Numbered from the stretch's first letter, positions 1 through 7,889 are shown. The stretch is DNA of 21,793 nucleotides from Pseudomonadota bacterium (GCA_023386885.1 JAEWIX010000013.1:1-21793); one strand, 5' to 3'. A program made the numbers and translations. Notes: generated by a model from the sequence alone, not told the origin.

Positions 1-3000
1 CCCGTCGCTCAGGCCGAACGACGTGCCGCCGCCACCCAACGCAAAGCCCAGCTCCGTTGCCGGCGACAGCGCGTAGGACGCGCCGCCGATACCGCCATAA
101 ATGCGGCTGGTGGCATCGTGGCTGCCCAGCGCGGCGTTGCCGCCGATCTGCGTCGATCCGCCATAGGCCGCGCCGAAGATGCGCCAGCGCTGCTCAAAAG
201 TCTGCAGCGGCGGCGCCTTGGTGACGAGCGAGGCGAAAGCATCGTGCGGTTTGCGCTCGCCGGCATAACCCATCGCCTGCGACGAAGAAGATGTGGAAGC
301 CGCACCCTGTCCACCTGCCATAAACGGGCCGGTCAGCGTGTTGAGAAACTGGCTCTGCGCATCGAACGCCGCCTGCGAGGCCGTGGTGCCAATCTCGCCC
401 GAGGCCTGCGAAAGTCCGCGCGGATCGAGCGCACCGAACGCCAGCGGAATGCCGCCATTGCTGTTGAACGAGTTCACCAGCGCGGTAGCGACGTTGGTCT
501 GGTTAAGGTTGAGGCCGCTGGGTACGACAAAATCCAGTTTCAGATCGAGATACGCATTGTTGCCATCAGCGGCGAGCGCGCTCTTGAAGTTCTGCGGCAG
601 GTTGGTGTTGACCGGGCCGGCGAAAGCACCGTTAACGCCGCCATCGGCGGTGAGGATGGTGTAGCGCTTCTCGACGTAAGCACCGGGAGCAAACTGCGCG
701 GCCACTGTTGCGCCACCCAACTGAGCCGTTCCGGTGACATGGGTGAAGTCGCTGCCCGCCGGCGACACTTCGACCATGTAGGTCGATGCCGCTGTCAGCA
801 CCAGATTGCCTGCCACCGTCAGCGCGCCGATCGAATTGCCCGGCGACAGCGTACCACCACTGATCAGCGTATCGCCCACGGTGCCGTTGCCGCCGAGCGT
901 GCCGTTCGGATTCACCGTGGTCAGCGATGACGACGCAATCGAACCGTTCACCGACAATGTGCCGGCATTCACCGTTGTCGCGCCGGTGTAGGTGTTGATG
1001 CCGGAGAGAACCTGAGTGCCGGCACCCACCTTGATCAACGATAAGGGGCCAGAGGTGTTGGACATCGTTCCGCTGAACGGCGTGCTGGTATTGTCGAAGC
1101 CGGTCGTCAGCACGGCAGGCAGAACATTGCTATTCGTCACGGTGCCAGCACCGGCGAGCGAACCGATGCTCGCGTCGATACCGCGAAGCTCGATGTTGGC
1201 GCCTGCGGCGACAGTGAAAGCGCTCGACGCCGAGAACCCTGCGGTGGAGCCCGGCGACAGCGTACCCTCGTTGACGTTGGTCGGGCCGAGATAGGTGTTG
1301 GTGCCGCCAAGGACCAACGGCAGGATGCCGGCTTTGGTCAGGCCGCCCGCGCCGGCGATGTTGCCGTCGAGGAAGGTCAGCCGAAGCGTCTCGATGGTGC
1401 CGCCGCCGGCCAGCAGGTTGACGGCGCGACTGCTTGCAAAATTCGGCACGCCGACGGGCGTCGAGGTTTGCAGCGTGCCGCCGTTGAAGGTCAGTCCGCC
1501 CGAAGTAGCGCCGAGATTGCTGTCGTCGGTCACCGCGAGCTTGCCGCCCGCGATCGTCGTTCCGCCCGTATAGGTGTTGGTCCCCGAAAGCACCTGCGTG
1601 CCCGCGCCGGTCTTGATCAGCGAGAGCGGCAGCGCGGCCGTTCCATCCGAGATGGTTCCTGAAAAGGTCGTAACGCCCGAAGAGGGCGCGATGGTCAACG
1701 TCGCCGCAGCGGCTGCGGCCAACCCATTGGCAACATCTCCACTACCGGAAAGCGACTTGATCGTATTGTCGAATCCGTTCAGCAGGAGGATACCGTTGAC
1801 GGTGAAATCGGAGTTCGGCGACAGCGCGCCTGCGGCAAACACGCCGAGCGTTCCACTTGACGTTATCGTTGTGGCGCCGCTGTAGACGTTAGCCGCCGCC
1901 AAACTCACGATGCCGTTGGTGAAGGTAACGGGACCGCTGCCGCCGAGGCTTTGGGTAATGCCCGTGACGCCGCCGCCGATGTCGAAGGTACCGCCACCGG
2001 CATTGAGGGTGATGGCGCGTGTGCTCGCCAGAAAAGCGCCGCCCGTTATCTGCAACGTGCCGCCGTCAAGGGTCAGCGCGCCCGAAGCAGCGCCGAGATT
2101 GGCGTCGGATGAAATCGACAGCGTGCCTTGCTTCAAGGTCCACGGCGTCACCGCCGTCGTCGATCCCGTCAGCGTCCAGGTGCTCGTGCCTGTCTTCTCG
2201 AAAGCATTGAAGCCACGATACTGTGCCGCCGTGCCGATCCCGGAGACATCGAAGCTCGCATTGGTCGGGCCACCCAGCCGAAAGACGTCCGTTCCCGTGC
2301 CGGCCACATTGCCACTGATGAGGGAGCCGGCCTGAAGTTCCAGCACGTTGCTACCGCCGGTGAAGGTGATGGCGTTGGCCTGGACGCCGTTGCCGTTGCC
2401 GCCCATGATGGTGCCGCTGTTGATGACGGTGAGATTTGCACCGGCGATGCCGTCGCCACCCCGGGGGACAAGAGCCCCGACGGGATCGCCGCCAAGCGCG
2501 CCGCCGGCGCCGGTGCCGCCCACCCCGCCGCCGAATGTGCCGCCGATTCTAAGGCTATTTGCGCCACCGGCGATAACGCCGGCATTCGTCACGGTTCCGC
2601 CGGACAACAACGACAGGCCTGCGCCGCCCCCGAGACCGCCGAAACCGCCGCCCCCGGGACCGCCGAAACTGTCGCCCCCGGTCACGCTACCGGTCGCCGA
2701 GATCGTGATATCCACTGGATGGGCAAGGCCGACGACGCCACTCCCGCCGCTACCGCCATTGCCGGTGAAAATAGAGCCGCTAGAGCCGCCTCTGACGGTG
2801 GCGTTGATCACAGCGTTGCCGCCCTGCTCAAGGATCACGCCCGCACCGCCGCCGCCATCGCCACCACTACCGCCGCCGCCGAGGCCGCCCGCACCACCGG
2901 TGACGGCGGCGTTCACGATGAGGCCGTTCCCGGTTTGCATGCCGATGCCGGCGCCACCGCCGCCGCCGCCGCCGCCGCTGTTGCCGCTGCCGCCACCGCC

Positions 3001-3558
3001 GCCCGTACCACCTGTGACAGTGGCGGATACGGTTACGGCCGCGCTCGATGAGACGGTCGCACCATTCGCGCCGCCACCGCCGCCACCACCGTCGCCACCA
3101 CCGCCGATATCACCGCCGTTGCCGCCATTGCCGCCCTGACTGGTTGTCGTGATGTCGCCGCTGAAAGCCGGACTGTAACCGCCGCCGCCACCACCACCGC
3201 CGCCGTCAACGCCGACGCCGAAACCGCCGTCAACGCCTGCGGAAGAGCCGGGCGTTCCGGCCGAGCCACCGGCCCCAAAAAACGGCCCCGCGAAGGCGCC
3301 GTCGTCTCCGTCCGCCCCGGCGGCACCACCTGCACCGCCGCCATTAGCGCCGCCGGCACCGCCAGTCGCGAGGGAAATACCGGCCGCGATACCGGGAGCC
3401 GATCCGGCGATGGCCAGCACCGCCAGCGTCCCCGACACCGTCGCGACCGCGAGGCCGACACGCGCCAGCGCCGAAGATGCCAACAGCGCCGCGCGCCAAT
3501 GCGAGATTGCCGACTGTGCCGGCCGCCGATCCGTGTCCATCCCGATGCCCCCGCCCAT
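1..3558 (-). CDS. Autotransporter (type Va), glycine-rich N-terminus, partial (barrel cut by window edge)
   Basis: Translating the minus strand from the ATG at 3558 gives 1186 codons with no stop, still open at base 1. Residues 20-60 look like a long signal peptide: an Arg, then a hydrophobic run and Ala/Gly-rich end. Residues 66-370 are dominated by Gly. Residues 453-870 carry passenger-associated beta-strand repeats of the form LSGTNTYTGGTTI. A linker near 1040-1116 (containing SGEIGTTASQAAF) precedes the start of an autotransporter barrel at about 1121 (RWRIFGAAYGGSTQIGG). The missing C-terminus should be roughly 200 residues of barrel. The protein is expected to cross the inner membrane by Sec and display its passenger on the outer surface. 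An in-frame TAA lies at 3600-3598; GTG 3585 and ATG 3540 are alternative starts, and the ribosome site is weak. Family is clear from the motifs; passenger function is unknown (adhesion is only a guess). Confidence 0.9.
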   Translation of the reverse strand, partial: MGGGIGMDTDRRPAQSAISHWRAALLASSALARVGLAVATVSGTLAVLAIAGSAPGIAAGISLATGGAGGANGGGAGGAAGADGDDGAFAGPFFGAGGSAGTPGSSAGVDGGFGVGVDGGGGGGGGGYSPAFSGDITTTSQGGNGGNGGDIGGGGDGGGGGGGANGATVSSSAAVTVSATVTGGTGGGGGSGNSGGGGGGGGAGIGMQTGNGLIVNAAVTGGAGGLGGGGSGGDGGGGAGVILEQGGNAVINATVRGGSSGSIFTGNGGSGGSGVVGLAHPVDITISATGSVTGGDSFGGPGGGGFGGLGGGAGLSLLSGGTVTNAGVIAGGANSLRIGGTFGGGVGGTGAGGALGGDPVGALVPRGGDGIAGANLTVINSGTIMGGNGNGVQANAITFTGGSNVLELQAGSLISGNVAGTGTDVFRLGGPTNASFDVSGIGTAAQYRGFNAFEKTGTSTWTLTGSTTAVTPWTLKQGTLSISSDANLGAASGALTLDGGTLQITGGAFLASTRAITLNAGGGTFDIGGGVTGITQSLGGSGPVTFTNGIVSLAAANVYSGATTITSSGTLGVFAAGALSPNSDFTVNGILLLNGFDNTIKSLSGSGDVANGLAAAAAATLTIAPSSGVTTFSGTISDGTAALPLSLIKTGAGTQVLSGTNTYTGGTTIAGGKLAVTDDSNLGATSGGLTFNGGTLQTSTPVGVPNFASSRAVNLLAGGGTIETLRLTFLDGNIAGAGGLTKAGILPLVLGGTNTYLGPTNVNEGTLSPGSTAGFSASSAFTVAAGANIELRGIDASIGSLAGAGTVTNSNVLPAVLTTGFDNTSTPFSGTMSNTSGPLSLIKVGAGTQVLSGINTYTGATTVNAGTLSVNGSIASSSLTTVNPNGTLGGNGTVGDTLISGGTLSPGNSIGALTVAGNLVLTAASTYMVEVSPAGSDFTHVTGTAQLGGATVAAQFAPGAYVEKRYTILTADGGVNGAFAGPVNTNLPQNFKSALAADGNNAYLDLKLDFVVPSGLNLNQTNVATALVNSFNSNGGIPLAFGALDPRGLSQASGEIGTTASQAAFDAQSQFLNTLTGPFMAGGQGAASTSSSSQAMGYAGERKPHDAFASLVTKAPPLQTFEQRWRIFGAAYGGSTQIGGNAALGSHDATSRIYGGIGGASYALSPATELGFALGGGGTSFGLSDG
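949..2202 (-). repeat. Passenger beta-strand repeats in the autotransporter
   Basis: At least four copies of a roughly 30-residue unit are visible in the minus-strand translation: 2202-2113 (FEKTGTSTWTLTG...), 1620-1531 (LIKTGAGTQVLSGTNTYTGG...), 1341-1252 (LTKAGILPLVLGGTNTYLGP...) and 1038-949 (LIKVGAGTQVLSGINTYTGA...). The second and fourth are closest to each other. The pattern matches the autotransporter-associated beta-strand repeat, which builds a right-handed beta-helix passenger. Degenerate copies lie between them, for example ANVYSGATTI followed by GTLGV. Confidence 0.8.
2449..3363 (-). repeat. Glycine-rich low-complexity coding region with GGN trinucleotide runs
   Basis: Minus-strand residues 66-370 of the autotransporter are mostly GG, GGN, GGA and GGD motifs, with uninterrupted Gly runs near residues 119-127 and 195-202. 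On the plus strand this appears as CCG/GCC runs, including seven perfect CCG units at 2957-2977. Because the unit is three bases, slippage would change length without breaking frame. Short non-Gly segments such as VINATV and LTVINSGTI recur within it, suggesting beta-helix rungs with glycine-rich loops. Confidence 0.75.
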
Positions 3559-3596
3559 GGAGAAGCCAAATGCTCCGCTTTGCACCAGTGGATTCT

Positions 3597-3625
3597 GTTA
3601 GACCGTCAAACAGCCCATAGTGCAA
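3597..3625 (-). promoter_or_regulatory. Possible sigma-70-like promoter for the autotransporter
   Basis: On the minus strand a TTGCAC box (3625-3620) is followed after exactly 17 bases by TCTAAC (3602-3597). Matches to consensus are only 3/6 and 4/6, but the spacing is ideal. It would start transcription about 30 bases before the ATG at 3558. Tentative. Confidence 0.25.
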
Positions 3626-3944
3626 CCCAAGATTGCCCTACATTCGGTCCGATACGACACGCGACACAATCGGTCGGCGAATATCTCGCACAGTCACCGC
3701 CATCAACGCTGTCGGCAAGGGGAGTCTGGATAATGCTCTCTGCCGGCGGCGAGACCCGCACTCTTAACCTAGAGTGCCCCCCATCGGCTCAAAGGAGTCT
3801 CACCAGAGATGGCCGAGTCAGAAAGGCGTACCCCACCCGCCGAGCACTTTAATGTGGCTCTGACAGAAGCAACACTACGGCATTTTGCCCGCTTTGCGAG
3901 CAGGAAAGCGTTTTAGGTCGAGATGTCGATGGGAGTTTGAAGTG
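3626..3944. other. Intergenic region between autotransporter and tRNA-Gln; one short perfect hairpin
   Basis: No convincing gene is seen on either strand. A perfect 7-bp inverted repeat with a 6-base loop lies at 3758-3777 (GCACTCT...AGAGTGC). It has no T-run, so it does not look like an intrinsic terminator. A second imperfect hairpin lies at about 3885-3903. A stretch near 3808-3830 (GAGATGGCCGAGTCAGAAAG) faintly resembles the 5' part of a tRNA-Ser but lacks the rest. The region may hold the autotransporter leader and the tRNA trailer. Confidence 0.5.
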
Positions 3945-4018
3945 TGGCTGGGGAACCTGGATTCGAACCAAGACAAACAGAGTCAGAGTCTGTTGTGCTA
4001 CCGTTACACCATTCCCCA
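3945..4018 (-). tRNA. tRNA-Gln (anticodon CTG)
   Basis: The minus strand folds as a full cloverleaf. A 7-bp acceptor stem joins TGGGGAA (4018-4012) to TTCCCCA. The D arm contains GGTGTAACGGTAGCAC. The anticodon stem ACAGA/TCTGT encloses the 7-base loop CTCTGAC, giving anticodon CTG, which reads the Gln codon CAG. The T arm contains GGTTCGAATCC. The 3' CCA is encoded (3947-3945). No adjacent integrase or duplicated 3' end was seen, so there is no sign of use as an integration site. Confidence 0.95.
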
Positions 4019-4227
4019 AGGAACTTATCAGCAGATATAAGGGCTTAGGCTAAAACCCTAAGAGTCTTTCCTCAAATCACCGACTGGCGATTCCCAATCC
4101 GCTCGCTGGGCGACCTTTTAGATGGCCGTCTTTCGGTTTGCAAGCCACCCAATGACGGCCTTCAAACGGGCGGGAACCAGATCGATTCCGCTCCGTTATC
4201 CGCCGCTATCAACTCAAAGGAGCTCCC

Positions 4228-4491
4228 ATGAAAATACGTGTGATCGCCTGGGCCGCCACCGCGGCTTTTGCCCTTGCGACTGTTGGCGCGGCAAGCGCGG
4301 CCACCCCTGCCGCCAAACATATCGAGGGTGCTTCCGATGTGCTCCAGATCCGGGGCGGTCACGGCCATGGCCACGCGCATGGACGTCGCGGCCGCCATCA
4401 CGGCTGGCACGGCAATCGCGGCCTGCATCGCGGCTGGTACGTTGGGCACCATCGAGGATGGTCGCACTCACGGCATCGCCATCACTGGTGA
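4228..4491 (+). CDS. Small secreted histidine/glycine-rich protein (hypothetical)
   Basis: An 87-residue protein with a clear Sec signal peptide: MKIR, a hydrophobic core, then an Ala-rich end with likely cleavage after GAASA near residue 24. The mature part is only about 63 residues and contains 15 His, with many Gly, Arg and Trp, in motifs such as GHGHGHAHG and HHGWHGNRGLHRGW. A strong ribosome site (AAGGAG) lies about 7 bases before the ATG. It is transcribed alone, with a hairpin at its 3' end and a strong terminator further on. Small His-rich exported proteins recur in this bacterial family. Binding of Ni, Zn or Cu in the periplasm is a reasonable inference from composition but unproven. 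Confidence 0.8.
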   Translation: MKIRVIAWAATAAFALATVGAASAATPAAKHIEGASDVLQIRGGHGHGHAHGRRGRHHGWHGNRGLHRGWYVGHHRGWSHSRHRHHW

Positions 4492-4539
4492 GACCGCGAC
4501 CGACGCTCGGTTGATAGTTCGACCGAGCGCCCTCTCACC
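4487..4539 (+). terminator. Two-tier hairpin overlapping the stop of the His-rich gene
   Basis: An inner perfect 8-bp stem (4504-4511 with 4522-4529, CGCTCGGT/ACCGAGCG) sits inside an outer 7-bp stem (4487-4493 with 4533-4539, GGTGAGA/TCTCACC). It is followed by TTTCCCTT rather than a clean T-run, so it may protect the mRNA end or terminate weakly. The outer arm overlaps the stop codon. Confidence 0.4.
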
Positions 4540-4676
4540 TTTCCCTTAAAGCATGATTTGTTACCGGTCGGATGGCGCACCCTTGGTCCACCCGACCATG
4601 GGAATTTACAGATCATTGACCTAAGCATGTCAGCTTCTCACGCGGCCGGATGAATGTGGCCTCCAGTATTGCGTAC

Positions 4677-4712
4677 AAAAGCCGCCGTCGCTTCGTCCCG
4701 ACGGCGGCTTTT
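4677..4712 (+). terminator. Strong, probably bidirectional intrinsic terminator
   Basis: A perfect 14-bp stem, AAAAGCCGCCGTCG paired with CGACGGCGGCTTTT, encloses the 8-base loop CTTCGTCC. It is followed on the plus strand by GATTTTTGG. Both sides supply T-runs, so it can stop transcripts in either direction. It separates the His-rich gene from the HerA-like gene, which implies that the latter has its own promoter between 4713 and 4826. Confidence 0.85.
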
Positions 4713-4826
4713 GATTTTTGGAGGTCACGTCGCAAAGCCGGTCGCCCGACGAGCACCGGCCGGTTAACGCTTTCTGAAACAACACGTCCGATACTGGGAA
4801 AATTACGGAGCAACGCAGACTGCGGC

Positions 4827-6575
4827 ATGTCCATTTTATCACCTGAAGCTTCATTTGGACGGATCATTTCGGTTCGCGGCTCGCAGGCGCGGGCCGGACT
4901 CTACGCGGGCCATCATGTTTCTCCCGCTGAAGCCCGGGCGACGGTGGGGCGTTTCGTCAGCATTCGTTGCGCGACAACCATCATCGTCGCGATCATCACC
5001 GAGGTTACGAGCGAACAACTTCCCGACTCGGACCGGTATTTTGCCTATGCGTCAGTCGACCTCCTCGGCGAGATCTACGGCGAGCCACATCAGCAGCGCT
5101 TCCGGCGCGGCGTCACCAGCTATCCGGCGATCGACGATCCCGTCAGCCTGATTTCCAATCAGGAACTGCGCACGATCTATGCGCCGAAGGGCATCGACCA
5201 GATCAATATCGGTACCCTGCAGCAGGACTCGTCGGTCACGGCCTATGTCGATGTCGAGGAAATGCTCAACAAGCATTTCGCGGTGCTAGGCTCCACCGGC
5301 GTCGGTAAATCCAGCGGCGTGTCGCTGCTGCTCAACGAGATTCTCAAGGCACGGCCCAAGCTCAGGCTTTTCCTGCTCGACGTTCACAACGAATATGGCC
5401 GCTGCTTCGGCGATCGCGCGTTGGTGCTCAACCCGCGAAACCTCAAGCTGCCATTCTGGCTGTTCAACTTCGAGGAAATCGTCGACGTGCTGTTCGGCGG
5501 ACGGCCCGGCGTACCCGAGGAACTGGAGATCCTCACCGAGGTCATTCCGCTCGCGAAAGGCGTCTATACCCAGTACAGCAGTACGGATCGGGTCGGGCTG
5601 AAACGCGTTGACCCCAAGCACAACACCTATACGGCCGATACGCCGGTGCCCTACCGGCTGGTCGATCTGATTTCCCTGATCGACGAACGCATGGGCCGGC
5701 TGGAAAACCGGTCGTCGCGCATCATCTATCACAAGCTGATTTCGCGCATCGAGACGGTGCGCAACGATCCGCGCTATGCCTTCATGTTCGACAACGCCAA
5801 TGTCGGCGGCGACACCATGGCGGAAGTCATCAGCCATCTGTTCCGGCTGCCCGCCAACGGCCGGCCAATGACCATCATGCAGCTTGCCGGCTTCCCTGCT
5901 GAAGTGGTCGACTCGGTGGTGTCCGTGCTGTGCCGCATGGCGTTCGATTTCGGGCTGTGGAGCGACGGCATCTCACCTCTGTTGTTCGTCTGTGAGGAAG
6001 CTCACCGCTATGCATCGGCGGATCGCAGCATCGGCTTCGGCCCCACGCGCAAGGCGGTGTCGCGCATCGCCAAGGAAGGCCGTAAATACGGCGTCTATCT
6101 CGGGCTGGTGACGCAGCGTCCGGCCGAACTCGACGCCACGATCATTTCCCAGTGCAGCACGCTGTTCACGATGCGCCTTGCCAACGATCGCGACCAGGCC
6201 CTGCTGCGCTCGGCGGTGTCCGACGCCGCCGCGAACCTGCTGTCGTTCGTTCCCTCGCTTGGCACCCGCGAAGTGCTGGCCTTCGGCGAAGGCGTCGCAC
6301 TGCCCACCCGGCTGCGCTTCAAGGACGTTCCGGCGCATCAGTTGCCGCGCAGCGAATCGACCATTTCCAGCACACCTGTATCGGACAGCGATCACGACGC
6401 ACATTTTCTCAATACCGTGCTCGAACGCTGGCGCGGCGCGACCTCGCATCGCGAGGTGCCGAACGATGGACCCGCCGCCCGGCCGACCCCGCGCAGTTTC
6501 GAGGCGCCAATGCTGCAGCCCTCGCTCGGCCTCGATCCCGACCGCTTCTCGCTGCTGAAGAAACCGCTGCGCTAA
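4827..6575 (+). CDS. HerA-type P-loop ATPase (DUF87 / helicase HerA central domain)
   Basis: A 582-residue protein. The N-terminus (residues 1-130, starting ASFGRIISVRGSQARAG) resembles the HAS-barrel domain of HerA proteins. Walker A is GSTGVGKS (155-162). The Walker B segment LLFVCEEAHRY carries the acidic pair E390-E391. A conserved downstream block reads GLVTQRPAELDATIISQC. HerA proteins are hexameric DNA-translocating ATPases of the FtsK/HerA class, often working with the NurA nuclease in end resection. No NurA or other nuclease gene is adjacent, so its partner is unknown. The same frame is open back to 4650, but that extension would read through the terminator at 4677-4712 and has no family similarity. 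ATG 4827, which begins MSILSPEASFG, is therefore chosen, although its ribosome site is weak. ATPase class is confident; cellular role is not. Confidence 0.9.
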   Translation: MSILSPEASFGRIISVRGSQARAGLYAGHHVSPAEARATVGRFVSIRCATTIIVAIITEVTSEQLPDSDRYFAYASVDLLGEIYGEPHQQRFRRGVTSYPAIDDPVSLISNQELRTIYAPKGIDQINIGTLQQDSSVTAYVDVEEMLNKHFAVLGSTGVGKSSGVSLLLNEILKARPKLRLFLLDVHNEYGRCFGDRALVLNPRNLKLPFWLFNFEEIVDVLFGGRPGVPEELEILTEVIPLAKGVYTQYSSTDRVGLKRVDPKHNTYTADTPVPYRLVDLISLIDERMGRLENRSSRIIYHKLISRIETVRNDPRYAFMFDNANVGGDTMAEVISHLFRLPANGRPMTIMQLAGFPAEVVDSVVSVLCRMAFDFGLWSDGISPLLFVCEEAHRYASADRSIGFGPTRKAVSRIAKEGRKYGVYLGLVTQRPAELDATIISQCSTLFTMRLANDRDQALLRSAVSDAAANLLSFVPSLGTREVLAFGEGVALPTRLRFKDVPAHQLPRSESTISSTPVSDSDHDAHFLNTVLERWRGATSHREVPNDGPAARPTPRSFEAPMLQPSLGLDPDRFSLLKKPLR

Positions 6576-6622
6576 CGCATTCTCCGACGCAACGCGTGGG
6601 CGACAGCCCATCACGACATCGT

Positions 6623-6651
6623 CCGCCCGCCGGATAGTCGAGCGGCTTTTT
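6623..6651 (+). terminator. Weak intrinsic terminator after the HerA-like gene
   Basis: A short GC-rich dyad (CCGC 6623-6626 with GCGG 6642-6645, or GCCG 6629-6632 with CGGC 6643-6646) is followed directly by TTTTT (6647-6651). The stem is only about 4 bp, so it is tentative, but the position after the stop and the T-run fit. Confidence 0.35.
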
Positions 6652-6711
6652 GTTTGTGCATCGCTCGCTTATGATCGTGGACCTTTCACGCCGTTCATGC
6701 GGGGCCACACG

Positions 6712-7293
6712 ATGACGCCATCGACCAACAGCCGATTTCCGATCCCTTCACTCAAGCAGTTGCCGGATGACATTCGCACGCGAATTGAGGAGGTGCAGGA
6801 AAAATCCGGCTTCGTGCCGAACGTCTTCCTTGTGCTGGCCTATCGGCCCGAAGAATTCCGTGCCTTCTTCGCCTTTCACGACGCGCTGATGGACAAGGAG
6901 AGTGGCCTCTCCAAGGCCGAGCGCGAGATGATCGTGGTTGCCACCAGCAGCGCCAATCAGTGCCAGTATTGCGTCGTCGCCCACGGCGCAATTCTTCGTA
7001 TCCGCGCCAAGAACCCGTTGATCGCCGATCAGATCGCCACCAACTACCGCAAGGCCGACATCACGCCGCGCCAGAAGGCAATGCTCGATTTCGCGATGAA
7101 GGTGAGTGCGGAAGCTCAGAAGGTTTCGGAGCACGACTTCACCGAACTCGCCCGCCACGGTTTCAGCAACGACGACATCTGGGATATCGCCGCGGTGTCC
7201 GCCTTCTTCGGATTGTCGAACCGGATGGCCAACGTCACCAACATGCGTCCCAACGACGAATTCTATCTGATGGGTCGCCTGCCAAAAACGTGA
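6712..7293 (+). CDS. AhpD/carboxymuconolactone-decarboxylase-like protein (peroxidase-related)
   Basis: A 193-residue, all-helical CMD-fold protein. The core motif is QCQYCVVAH with C84, C87 and H91, the CxxC-x3-H pair that provides thiol redox chemistry in AhpD. Upstream, LSKAEREMIVVATSSANQC is the typical family lead-in. The C-terminal half (ITPRQKAMLDFAMKV, WDIAAVSAFFGLSNRMANV) matches the peroxidase-related subgroup. A likely role is reduction of organic peroxides or redox relay in the cytoplasm; the substrate is unknown. ATG 6712 is preferred over ATG 6697 because GGGG lies about 8 bases before it and the extra five residues look unconserved. Its stop is 7 bases from the start of the MgtC-family gene, so the two are probably one transcript. 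Confidence 0.85.
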   Translation: MTPSTNSRFPIPSLKQLPDDIRTRIEEVQEKSGFVPNVFLVLAYRPEEFRAFFAFHDALMDKESGLSKAEREMIVVATSSANQCQYCVVAHGAILRIRAKNPLIADQIATNYRKADITPRQKAMLDFAMKVSAEAQKVSEHDFTELARHGFSNDDIWDIAAVSAFFGLSNRMANVTNMRPNDEFYLMGRLPKT

Positions 7294-7300
7294 GGCGAAT

Positions 7301-7783
7301 GTGGACGTCGCATTAAGCGAAATCGCCTTGCGTCTCGGCGTCGCGACCGTTGCCGCCGGCGCGGTCGGCCTCAATCGCGACTTGCACGGAAAGCCGATCG
7401 GTGTCCGCACACTGGGGCTGGTCGGGTTGTCGGCAGCCGTCGTGGTGCTGCTCGCGGACGGCGGCATCGTTCATGCCACCATGTCGGATGCGACCAGTCG
7501 GGTCATCCAGGGCATCCTCACCGGCATCGGCTTCCTTGGCGCCGGCGTGATCGTCCATCACGAACACGGTAAGCGAATCCACGGCCTGACCAGTGCGGCT
7601 TGCGTCTGGCTCACCGCCTGCATCGGTATCATCTGCGGCGCAGGACAATGGCGGATCGTGCTGGTCGCAGGCCTGCTGGCGACAGCGGTGCTTGCCCTCG
7701 GTAAGCCGGTCGAGCGCCTGTTTCATCGGGTATCCGGACACGACCCAGCCGACGAGGCGGAGCCACCCACGCCGGGCAAATAG
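7301..7783 (+). CDS. MgtC/SapB family inner-membrane protein
   Basis: A 160-residue protein with about four hydrophobic helices. The N-terminal segment RLGVATVAAGAVGLNRD is the usual MgtC/SapB opening, followed by GVRTLGLVGLSAAV. The signature GILTGIGFLGAGVIV is then followed by HGLTSAACVWLTACIGI. It is short compared with full MgtC (about 230 residues) and lacks the C-terminal ACT-like domain, as in the SapB/YhiD type. Full-length MgtC proteins help growth at low Mg2+ and modulate the F-ATPase; whether this short form does is unknown. The start is GTG at 7301, with GAGG in the preceding stop region (TGAGGCGAAT) acting as ribosome site. That implies coupling to the AhpD-like gene. Confidence 0.88.
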   Translation: MDVALSEIALRLGVATVAAGAVGLNRDLHGKPIGVRTLGLVGLSAAVVVLLADGGIVHATMSDATSRVIQGILTGIGFLGAGVIVHHEHGKRIHGLTSAACVWLTACIGIICGAGQWRIVLVAGLLATAVLALGKPVERLFHRVSGHDPADEAEPPTPGK

Positions 7784-7785
7784 AT

Positions 7786-7834
7786 CGACGACCGCAACAT
7801 TGTCCCGCAGTCCCGTTCTGTGTTGCGGCCGTCG
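7786..7834 (+). terminator. Long hairpin after the MgtC-family gene
   Basis: A 14-bp arm at 7786-7799 (CGACGACCGCAACA) pairs with 7821-7834 (TGTTGCGGCCGTCG) with a single G-T wobble. The loop is 21 bases. It begins three bases after the stop codon and is followed by TATTGT, so it may be a terminator or an mRNA-stabilising 3' end. The loop is long for a classical terminator. Confidence 0.45.
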
Positions 7835-7889
7835 TATTGTGCTAGAGTTCGGCCACAGGCTCACGCGGCAGCCGACCGACAGGGACAGG

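Noticed and set aside
2348..3139. Proline-rich plus-strand open frame of 263 codons (and other long plus-strand frames across 118-3051)
   Set aside because: These are the antisense of the autotransporter's Gly-rich and repeat coding sequence (GGN reads as CCN/NCC). They have no domain, no ribosome site and low complexity; the minus-strand frame has clear family motifs.
3800..3840. Possible tRNA-Ser fragment
   Set aside because: Only a D-arm-like stretch is recognisable; no acceptor, anticodon or T arm can be paired.
3499..3852. Plus-strand frame of 117 codons containing GETRTLNLECPPSA
   Set aside because: No ribosome site or domain. Strings like this are common spurious translations of RNA-gene flanks and dyads.
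3945..4018. tRNA-Gln as an integration site for a genomic island next to the autotransporter
   Set aside because: No integrase, no repeated tRNA 3' end and no mobile genes seen on either side.
4561..4620. Imperfect inverted repeat (GGTCGGATGG ... CCACCCGACC) as a family repeat element
   Set aside because: A single copy in the window with one mismatch; repeat status cannot be shown without the rest of the genome.
4650..4826. N-terminal extension of the HerA-like protein by 59 codons
   Set aside because: It would translate across the perfect terminator at 4677-4712 and shows no HerA similarity; ATG 4827 begins the HAS-barrel-like sequence.
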